From: Lachnospiraceae bacterium UBA6452
GTDB lineage: Bacteria > Bacillota > Clostridia > Lachnospirales > Lachnospiraceae
NCBI GenBank assembly: GCA_002441865.1
Contig: DJNY01000104.1
Location: 6,199-28,577, forward strand
Direction of reading: 5' to 3'
DNA length: 22,379 bases
Under the pieces are notes generated by a model. That model saw nothing but the letters and a program-made list of their open reading frames with translations, was not told the DNA's origin and did no database searches. The first letter of the stretch is position 1, and each line of letters starts with the position of its first letter. The translations under genes were made by a program, and so were the position numbers. Below are positions 16,257-22,379 of the stretch, one piece after another.

Positions 16257-17152
16257 TACTGGAAATCACGGAAAATCAGGCAGGTCAGCGTATTGACCGC
16301 TATCTTGCGGATGTGCAGGATCTATCCCGTTCCTTTCTGCAAAAAATATTGAAAGACGGAGAGGTTGCGGTAAACGGAAAAAGTGTAAAGGCAAATTATA
16401 AACTGCGGGAAGGCGACCGGATCGAGTTTGAGGTTCCGGAGGCAGTTGAACCGGACATTGCCGCGGAAGATATTCCGCTGTCGATCCTGTATGAGGATGC
16501 GGATGTGCTTGTGGTTGACAAGCCGAAAGGAATGGTCGTGCATCCGGCGGCGGGACATTACAGCCGGACGCTTGTCAATGCTGTGATGTACCACTGCAAG
16601 GGGGAGCTGTCCGGGATTAACGGTGTTTTGCGGCCGGGAATTGTGCACAGGATCGACAGGGATACGACCGGATCGATCATTATCTGCAAAAATGACATGG
16701 CGCATAATGAGATCGCAAGGCAGTTAAAGGAACATTCCATCAACCGGCGTTACCGGGCGATCGTGACCGGTGTTTTAAAAGACGACGAAGGTACGATCGA
16801 AGGTGCGATCGGCAGAGATAAAAAAGACCGCAAAAAAATGGCGATCACTGCAGATGGTAAGCCTGCGGTAACGCATTACAGAGTTTTACAGCGTTTTAAG
16901 TATTACACGTATGTGGAGTGTGTACTCGAAACAGGGCGGACACACCAGATACGCGTTCATATGGCATCTATCGGACATCCTCTATTAGGGGATGAGGTAT
17001 ATGGCAGAAAAACAGATAAATATAAATGTGAAGGGCAGTGTCTGCATGCAATGACCCTTGGATTTCACCATCCGAGAACAGGGGAATACATTGAAGTGAA
17101 TGCACCATTGCCTCCCTATTTTGAACACTTACTGGCGGTACTTGAATCATGA
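16253..17152 (+). CDS. RluA/RluD-family pseudouridine synthase
   Basis: This 299-residue protein has an N-terminal S4 RNA-binding domain (QRIDRYLADVQDLSRSFLQK, VAVNGKSVKANYKLREGDRIE) and a catalytic domain with VLVVDKPKGMVVHPAAGH and GIVHRIDRDTTGSIII. Asp135 in HRIDRDT is the catalytic residue. GRTHQIRVHMASIGHPLLGD is also typical. It most resembles RluD, which modifies 23S rRNA, but the exact uridine cannot be read from sequence. It overlaps lspA by four bases and metH by four bases (ATGA in both cases), the common lspA-rluD arrangement of Bacillota. Confidence 0.94.
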   Translation: MILEITENQAGQRIDRYLADVQDLSRSFLQKILKDGEVAVNGKSVKANYKLREGDRIEFEVPEAVEPDIAAEDIPLSILYEDADVLVVDKPKGMVVHPAAGHYSRTLVNAVMYHCKGELSGINGVLRPGIVHRIDRDTTGSIIICKNDMAHNEIARQLKEHSINRRYRAIVTGVLKDDEGTIEGAIGRDKKDRKKMAITADGKPAVTHYRVLQRFKYYTYVECVLETGRTHQIRVHMASIGHPLLGDEVYGRKTDKYKCEGQCLHAMTLGFHHPRTGEYIEVNAPLPPYFEHLLAVLES

Positions 17153-19581
17153 CAAAACAGGAATTCAGAGAATTTTATCAAAACAAACTGATTTATTTGG
17201 ACGGTGCAACAGGATCGAACCTGCAGAAGGCAGGTATGCCTACCGGCGTCTGCCCGGAGCAGTGGATCCTGGAACATCCGGATGCAATTTTAGATCTGCA
17301 GAGAGCTTTCGTGGAAGCAGGCACAAATATCCTCTATGCGCCGACATTTACGGCAAACAGGATCAAACTTGCGGAATACGGACTGGAAGAGCATCTTATT
17401 GATATGAATACAGAGCTTGTCAGCCTTGCAAAACAGGCTGCAGGCGGTAAGGCGCTGGTTGCGGGCGACATTACGATGACAGGCAGACAGCTTACACCGA
17501 TGGGCGACATGGATTTTGAAGAATTGATCGATGTCTACAAGGAACAGATCCGGGTTCTGGATCAGGCAGGCGTGGATCTTCTGGTTGTGGAAACGATGAT
17601 GAGCCTGCAGGAAACAAGGGCTGCACTGATCGCTGCAAAGGAAGTATCTTCCCTTCCGGTGATCGCGAGTCTGACATTTGAATCCGATAATAAAACGTTA
17701 TTCGGAACCGATCCTATGACAGCCATGCTTGTCTTACAGGCACTTGGTGCGGATGTTGTCGGAACAAACTGCTCTACAGGTCCGGATCAGATGTGTGAAG
17801 TTGTCCGGCAGATGAAACAGGTGGCAAAGATTCCTGTGCTGGCAAAGCCAAATGCAGGACTGCCTAAGCTGGACAGTGAAGGCAGAACGGTTTACGAAAT
17901 GGATGCGGAGACTTTCGGTAAAGAAATGTGTCTGCTCGTAGAAGCAGGTGCAACCTTCCTTGGTGGCTGCTGTGGTACGACCATACAGCATATCCGCAGT
18001 ATGGTGGAAAAGACAGGCAGAATGGATCTGCCGGAGTCTGTAAGCGGAGAGCAGAATAAAGGGATCCGCTATCTGACAAGTGAACGGAAGACACTTGCAT
18101 TCAGTCTGGATGACAGATTCCATATAGTTGGAGAAAGAATCAATCCGACCGGAAAAAAGAAGTTTCAGGCATGTATCCGCGATAACGACTTTTCCATGGT
18201 GGAGGAGTTTGTTACCCAGCAGGAGGAAAGCGGTGCTTCCATTCTGGATATCAATATGGGTATGAGCGGTATCGATGAAAAAGAAACGCTTCTGAAAGTC
18301 ATGGAAGATGTTTCCATGCAGACAAGCCTGCCACTCTGTATCGATTCTTCCCATGTTGATGTACAGGAATATGTCCTGCGGCATTATCCGGGCAGAGCAC
18401 TGATCAATTCCATTTCCATGGAAAGTGCCAAGATGGAGCCACTCTTACAGATCGCAAAGAAGTATGGCGCTATGTTTATTCTGCTCCCGGTATCTGACGA
18501 GGGACTTCCAAAGGATCTGGATGAAAAGAAGGAGATCATACAGAAGATACTGCACAGAGCTCTGGAGCTAGGATTTACAAAAGAAGATATTGTGGTAGAC
18601 GGTCTGGTAGCGACAGTCGGTGCCAATAAAAATGCGGCGCTTGAAACACTGGAAACCATCCGCTATTGTAAGGAGCAGGGTCTGGCAACGATCTGCGGTC
18701 TTTCCAATATTTCCTTCGGACTTCCGGAAAGAAGTTATATCAATGCGGCATTTCTGACCATGGCGATCGCAAACGGCCTGACCATGGCAATCGCGAATCC
18801 GAACCAGGAGCTTCTGACAAGCTGTATGCTGGCATCGGATCTGCTTTTACACAAACAGGATGCGGATCTTTCCTATATCGAGGTCATGAATGAGCGGAAG
18901 CAGAGAGACGCCGGAACAGTGATACAGAATACGCCTGCGGCGGAAAAAAGTGTGCTCCAGAAGGTATACGAATGTGTCCTGAAAGGCAATAAGACAAAGA
19001 TCGTTGATCAGGTACATGAAGCGCTGAAAGAGCATGAGGCACAGCAGATCTTAAATGAGTCACTGCTGCCTGCGATCAATGAAGTGGGTGATCTTTTTGA
19101 CAAAGGTATTTATTTCCTGCCACAGCTCATTGCAAGTGCAGAGGCGATGAAAACCGCGATTGAAGATATCCAGCCGCTTCTTCTGGCAGCAAGTGATGGT
19201 AAGCCAAAGGCAACTATTGTGATCGCCACAGTGGAAGGTGATATCCATGATATCGGGAAAAACCTTGTGGCACTGATGCTGAAAAACTATGGCTTCCGTG
19301 TGATCGATCTGGGGAAGGACGTGCCAAAAGAGGTTATCATAGAGACAGCAAAAAAGGAACATGCGGATATCATAGCACTTTCTGCGCTGATGACGACAAC
19401 GATGCAGCAGATGAAGCATGTGATCGAATATGCCAAAGAGCAGGGCGTAACAGCAAAGGTCCTGATCGGTGGCGCAGTCATTACACAGGAATATGCGGAT
19501 GAGATCGGTGCAGACGGTTATTCCAAAGATGCGGCGGAGGCGGTCAAGGTCGCAAAGCAGGTGCTGGGGCTGCGTGATTAA
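17149..19581 (+). CDS. metH: Cobalamin-dependent methionine synthase lacking the activation domain
   Basis: This 810-residue modular enzyme transfers a methyl group from methyltetrahydrofolate to homocysteine through cobalamin. Domain order: homocysteine-binding barrel (about 1-290) with zinc ligands Cys208 (GTNCSTGP) and Cys274-Cys275 (GGCCGTT); pterin-binding barrel (about 325-590) beginning FHIVGERINPTGKKKF; cobalamin cap helices (about 600-680); and the B12-binding domain (about 685-810) with GDIHDIGKN, where His700 is the cobalt ligand. The protein stops there, so the C-terminal AdoMet-dependent reactivation domain of E. coli MetH (about 1,227 aa) is absent, as in other short MetH forms. 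It starts with ATGA overlap from the pseudouridine synthase. No riboswitch is visible upstream because the gene is coupled. Confidence 0.95.
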   Translation: MTKQEFREFYQNKLIYLDGATGSNLQKAGMPTGVCPEQWILEHPDAILDLQRAFVEAGTNILYAPTFTANRIKLAEYGLEEHLIDMNTELVSLAKQAAGGKALVAGDITMTGRQLTPMGDMDFEELIDVYKEQIRVLDQAGVDLLVVETMMSLQETRAALIAAKEVSSLPVIASLTFESDNKTLFGTDPMTAMLVLQALGADVVGTNCSTGPDQMCEVVRQMKQVAKIPVLAKPNAGLPKLDSEGRTVYEMDAETFGKEMCLLVEAGATFLGGCCGTTIQHIRSMVEKTGRMDLPESVSGEQNKGIRYLTSERKTLAFSLDDRFHIVGERINPTGKKKFQACIRDNDFSMVEEFVTQQEESGASILDINMGMSGIDEKETLLKVMEDVSMQTSLPLCIDSSHVDVQEYVLRHYPGRALINSISMESAKMEPLLQIAKKYGAMFILLPVSDEGLPKDLDEKKEIIQKILHRALELGFTKEDIVVDGLVATVGANKNAALETLETIRYCKEQGLATICGLSNISFGLPERSYINAAFLTMAIANGLTMAIANPNQELLTSCMLASDLLLHKQDADLSYIEVMNERKQRDAGTVIQNTPAAEKSVLQKVYECVLKGNKTKIVDQVHEALKEHEAQQILNESLLPAINEVGDLFDKGIYFLPQLIASAEAMKTAIEDIQPLLLAASDGKPKATIVIATVEGDIHDIGKNLVALMLKNYGFRVIDLGKDVPKEVIIETAKKEHADIIALSALMTTTMQQMKHVIEYAKEQGVTAKVLIGGAVITQEYADEIGADGYSKDAAEAVKVAKQVLGLRD

Positions 19582-19593
19582 GAAGCCCGCATA

Positions 19594-19622
19594 TTGCGAA
19601 ATGCATATATAAGGAGTAAAAT
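19594..19622 (+). promoter_or_regulatory. Probable promoter for ilvB
   Basis: In the 76-base gap after metH, TTGCGA (19594-19599; 4 of 6) and TAAAAT (19617-19622; 5 of 6) are separated by 17 bases. Transcription would begin near 19629, leaving a leader of about 29 bases with the ribosome binding site AAGGAG at 19645-19650. The leader is too short for a T-box or attenuator. Confidence 0.45.
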
Positions 19623-19657
19623 TGAAAAATATAGATGCAGAATGAAGGAGACAGAAC

Positions 19658-21271
19658 ATGAACGGTGCAGATGCAATGGTAAAATGTCTTGAAATGGAAG
19701 GTGTCAAAGCAGTATTCGGATATCCGGGTGTTGCGATCTGTCCATTTTATAACAGTATTTTAGATTCGGAAATAGAAAGTGTGCTGGTGCGTACAGAACA
19801 GAACGCAGCGCATGCGGCAAGCGGACTTGCCCGTGTATCAGGCAAGGTAGGGGTATGTGCGGTGACTTCAGGCCCAGGTGCCACAAATCTGATCACCGGT
19901 ATCGCAACCGCATTTGCGGACAGTATTCCGATGGTATGTATCACAGGGCAGGTAAACAGTGAACTGATCGGCAGCGATGTCTTTCAGGAAGCTGATATCA
20001 CAGGAGCTGTGGAGAGCTTCGTTAAATACAGTTATCTGGTGAAAGATGTGGAGGATATCCCGCGTATTTTCAAGGAAGCGTTCCATATTGCCAGTACCGG
20101 CAGAAAAGGTCCGGTTCTGATTGATGTACCGGTCGATGTACAGCTTGCGTCTATTTCCAGGTTTAAATACCCGCAGGAAGTAAAGCTCCGCACCTATAAG
20201 CCGACAGTAAAGGGCAATATGGTACAGATCAAAAAGGTGGCAAAAGAGCTTTCCAAGGCAAAAAGACCGCTGATCTGTGCAGGCGGTGGTGTGTTATTAA
20301 GTGGTGCCAAGGAAGTATTATATCAGTTTGCACATAAATATCAGGTACCGGTCGTATCCACGATGATGGGAATTGGTGTCATGCCGACAGAGGATGCTAT
20401 GTATTTTGGCATGGTAGGCAATAACGGACATCCTTACGCCAACAGAGCCATGAATGAATGTGATCTTTTACTGATGGTCGGTGCCAGAGTGGCAGACCGC
20501 GCTGTCAATCAGCCAGATCTGATCATCAATAATAAGGTGCTTGTACATATTGATGTGGATCCTGCGGAGATCGGCAAAAATGTCGGCCCGCACATTCCGC
20601 TTGTAGGTGACTGTAAATCAATTTTTGAAGATCTGATGGAGCAGGAGATCACCGGAGATTTTACAGACTGGATAGAACAGCTGAATTATTATGATGCGAC
20701 AATGCAGCGGAAGAGAAATCCGTCTCCCGAGTATGTAGATCCGGCCGCATTTATCCGGACGATCTCAGAAATGCTTCCGGAGGATGCGGTTTACGTGGCA
20801 GATGTCGGACAGAATCAGATCTGGTCATGCAATTATCATATTGTAAAGAAAGGACATTTTCTGACTTCCGGCGGTATGGGAACAATGGGCTATTCCATTC
20901 CGGCAGCAATGGGAGCAAAATATCAGTGCCCGGAAAAAGAAGTTGTCGCAGTCTGTGGGGACGGTTCGTTCCAGATGTCCATGATGGAGCTCGCAACTAT
21001 GCGCCAGCACGGAATCCGTTCCAAGGTTATTGTACTGCGTAACAATTACCTGGGTATGGTACGTCAGTATCAGCATTTTACTTATGATGACCATTATTCC
21101 GTTGTTGATCTGACCGGATCACCGGATCTTTCCAAGATCGCAGCAGCTTACGATATGCCATATTATCTGGTGGAGAAAAACGATCAGATCGAAGAAAAGC
21201 TGAAAGCATTTCTGCAGGATGAAAAGGCAGGTCTTATGGAAGTTGTGATCGATCCGATGGATCTTGTATAG
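19658..21271 (+). CDS. ilvB: Acetolactate synthase large subunit (divergent IlvB/AHAS)
   Basis: This 537-residue thiamine diphosphate enzyme joins two pyruvates, or pyruvate and 2-oxobutyrate, in the first shared step of valine, leucine and isoleucine synthesis. The catalytic Glu is Glu47 (RTEQNAAHAA). TSGPGATNLITGIATAFADSI and VCITGQVNSELIGSDVFQEAD follow, and the ThDP/Mg motif runs from GDGSFQ (434-439) to NN (462-463). It is somewhat short for the family and several usually fixed positions differ: GYPGVAICP for GYPGGAVLP, RTEQN for RHEQG, and VRQYQ for VRQWQ. The adjacent regulatory subunit supports a biosynthetic role. A catabolic AlsS-type or other ThDP enzyme is less likely but not excluded. 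Start: AAGGAG 7 bases before ATG 19658. Confidence 0.9.
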   Translation: MNGADAMVKCLEMEGVKAVFGYPGVAICPFYNSILDSEIESVLVRTEQNAAHAASGLARVSGKVGVCAVTSGPGATNLITGIATAFADSIPMVCITGQVNSELIGSDVFQEADITGAVESFVKYSYLVKDVEDIPRIFKEAFHIASTGRKGPVLIDVPVDVQLASISRFKYPQEVKLRTYKPTVKGNMVQIKKVAKELSKAKRPLICAGGGVLLSGAKEVLYQFAHKYQVPVVSTMMGIGVMPTEDAMYFGMVGNNGHPYANRAMNECDLLLMVGARVADRAVNQPDLIINNKVLVHIDVDPAEIGKNVGPHIPLVGDCKSIFEDLMEQEITGDFTDWIEQLNYYDATMQRKRNPSPEYVDPAAFIRTISEMLPEDAVYVADVGQNQIWSCNYHIVKKGHFLTSGGMGTMGYSIPAAMGAKYQCPEKEVVAVCGDGSFQMSMMELATMRQHGIRSKVIVLRNNYLGMVRQYQHFTYDDHYSVVDLTGSPDLSKIAAAYDMPYYLVEKNDQIEEKLKAFLQDEKAGLMEVVIDPMDLV

Positions 21272-21303
21272 AGGACAGACAGTAGAAGAGAGTGGAGGTT
21301 CCT

Positions 21304-21789
21304 ATGAAGAAGATATATTCTGTATTGGTAGAAAACCGTTCCGGTGTGCTTTGCAAAGTGGCCGGGCTGTTTTCCAGAAGAAGTTTTAATATTGATTCCC
21401 TCGCAGTAGGAGAAACAGATGACAAGGAAGTATCCTGCATGACGATCGTCTCCAGCGGTAATCAGAGAACACTGGAACAGATTGAAAAGCAGCTCAACAA
21501 AAAACTGGATATCATCAAGGTGCGTACCTTTCATGAGGAACAGAGCGTTTCGAGAGAGCTGATGCTCATCAAGGTAAAATATAACCGCACGAACCGGAAA
21601 GATATCATGGAAGTATGCAGTATCTTAAAAGCAGAGATCGTGGATATGTCCAAATCCTTTATGATGATCCAGATCTGCGCGGAACCGGAACGCATCCAGC
21701 TTCTGATCCAGATGCTGAAATCAGTCAGCATCGTAGAGGTGGCAAGAACCGGAACGCTGGCACTGCCGAAATGTGCGGAAAACGAATAA
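21304..21789 (+). CDS. ilvN: Acetolactate synthase small (regulatory) subunit, first copy
   Basis: This 161-residue protein has an N-terminal ACT domain (YSVLVENRSGVLCKVAGLFSRR, FNIDSLAVGETDD) and a C-terminal ALS_ss domain (SRELMLIKVKYN to VARTGTLALPK). The subunit activates the large subunit and mediates valine feedback. In the ACT motif the usual RGYNIES reads RSFNIDS, and the C-terminal half is more divergent than the second copy. ATG 21304 has GTGGAGG upstream (from 21292), where an in-frame GTG is part of the ribosome binding site. It follows ilvB after 32 bases and is surely in the same operon. Confidence 0.92.
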   Translation: MKKIYSVLVENRSGVLCKVAGLFSRRSFNIDSLAVGETDDKEVSCMTIVSSGNQRTLEQIEKQLNKKLDIIKVRTFHEEQSVSRELMLIKVKYNRTNRKDIMEVCSILKAEIVDMSKSFMMIQICAEPERIQLLIQMLKSVSIVEVARTGTLALPKCAENE

Positions 21790-21844
21790 TACAACCCACA
21801 GACTATGAACACAGGTTATGAAACACATGAAAGGATATCATACG

Positions 21845-21874
21845 TTGACAAAGCCTGTCCTATGCTGATACAAT
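21845..21874 (+). promoter_or_regulatory. Promoter for the second regulatory subunit
   Basis: A perfect TTGACA (21845-21850) and TACAAT (21869-21874; 5 of 6) are separated by 18 bases, in the 120-base gap between the two small-subunit genes. Transcription would start near 21881. The gap also holds a near direct repeat, TATGAACACA (21804-21813) and TATGAAACACA (21817-21827), just upstream of the -35. No terminator for the preceding gene is evident. Confidence 0.72.
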
Positions 21875-21909
21875 GCTCATAGAGATGGTGAAGGAAGGGT
21901 ATCAAGCAG

Positions 21910-22379
21910 ATGCAAAAGAAAGTATTTCAAATATTAGTTGATAATACATCAGGTGTTTTAAGCCGTATTTCAGGATTGTTCAGCCGCAGAGGATACAATA
22001 TCGAAAGTATCACTGCCGGTGTAACAGCGGATCCGAGATACACCCGTATCACGATCGTGACAAGCGGAGATGACATCATTCTGGATCAGATCGAGAAACA
22101 GGTAGCCAAGCTTGTTGATGTACGGGATATCAAAGAGTTGAAGCCGGAAAGCAGTGTTTACAGAGAACTGGCGATGATCAAGGTCAGAGCCGATGCAAGC
22201 CAGAGACAGGGTGTAATCGCCATGGCGGATATTTTCCGTGCAAAGGTCATTGATGTTGCATCCGACAGTCTGATGGTAGAGCTTACCGGTAATCAGGAAA
22301 AGATTGATGCATTTTTGAAGCTGTTAGATGGTTTTGAAATCTTAGAGCTTGCAAGAACAGGTATCGCTGCACTTTGCAG
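21910..22379 (+). CDS. ilvN: Acetolactate synthase small (regulatory) subunit, second copy (3' end outside window)
   Basis: The frame is open from ATG 21910 to the window edge, giving 156 complete codons; about ten more residues would be expected. The ACT domain (QKKVFQILVDNTSGVLSRIS, SRRGYNIESITAGVTADP, TRITIVTSGDD) and the C-terminal domain (VYRELAMIKVRAD, RAKVIDVASDSLMVEL, ELARTGIAALC) are close to the canonical IlvH/IlvN pattern, closer than the first copy. AAGGAAGGG (21891-21899) is the ribosome binding site, and the codon at 21889-21891 is an in-frame stop, so the start is secure. Its own promoter lies upstream, so it probably begins a new unit; an ilvC gene often follows in this group, but that is outside the window. 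Confidence 0.93.
   Translation, partial: MQKKVFQILVDNTSGVLSRISGLFSRRGYNIESITAGVTADPRYTRITIVTSGDDIILDQIEKQVAKLVDVRDIKELKPESSVYRELAMIKVRADASQRQGVIAMADIFRAKVIDVASDSLMVELTGNQEKIDAFLKLLDGFEILELARTGIAALC

Noticed and set aside
17734-18384. Long minus-strand open frame (216 codons) opposite metH
   Set aside because: It is antisense to a fully conserved methionine synthase and shows Cys/His-rich, non-protein-like composition.
18760-18800. Repeated TMAIAN in metH as a local tandem duplication
   Set aside because: The region aligns in length with the normal MetH pattern (NAAFLTMAxxxGLxxAIxNP), so the repeat is coincidental similarity.
19622-19645. Seven-codon open frame (TTG...TGA) with AAGGAG upstream, as a possible ilvB leader peptide
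   Set aside because: It has no run of Ile, Leu or Val codons, its start lies upstream of the predicted transcription start near 19629, and no attenuator hairpin follows.
19582-19657. T-box or SAM riboswitch before ilvB or metH
   Set aside because: The ilvB leader is too short, metH is preceded by an overlapping gene, and no T-box or S-box core motif is visible.

Overview
The window is a gene-dense, nearly all plus-strand stretch of a Bacillota chromosome. The gene order radC-mreBCD-PBP2-minCDE-rodA-mgsA, the DUF4321 protein, the very long PBP2 and moderate base composition with GGAGG-type ribosome binding sites point to a gut-type Clostridia, most likely Lachnospiraceae. That assignment is inference from gene content, with no rRNA to confirm it. 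No tRNA, rRNA, CRISPR array, transposon or phage gene was seen. No intergenic gap exceeds about 125 bases.

Region 1 (1-684) is the C-terminal part of a PLP enzyme of the methionine gamma-lyase/'aluminium resistance' family. Region 2 (about 709-11266) is a tight run of genes for rod elongation and division-site placement: DUF4321 membrane protein, radC, mreB, mreC, mreD, a 956-residue PBP2, minC, minD, minE, rodA, mgsA (methylglyoxal synthase) and a lipoprotein D,D-carboxypeptidase. Many neighbours overlap by 1-26 bases, so translational coupling in one long operon is likely.

Region 3 (11292-14568) holds a small P-loop protein with its own promoter and terminator. It is followed by a membrane-anchored HlyD-like protein, yggS and sepF. 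A strong promoter-like sequence lies inside yggS and probably drives sepF. Region 4 (14591-19581) is aroB-lspA-rluD-like-metH, with three consecutive overlaps. Region 5 (19594-end) is branched-chain amino acid synthesis: a divergent acetolactate synthase large subunit, a first regulatory subunit, then a second regulatory subunit with its own promoter that runs off the window.

Most of this is recognisable housekeeping. The points that deserve a second look are: a methylglyoxal synthase whose catalytic Asp is replaced by Glu; an MreB with an altered nucleotide-phosphate motif; a roughly 245-residue insertion in PBP2; an HlyD-like protein and a small P-loop protein of unknown function beside sepF; a promoter embedded in yggS; and two unequal acetolactate synthase regulatory subunits in tandem next to a divergent large subunit.
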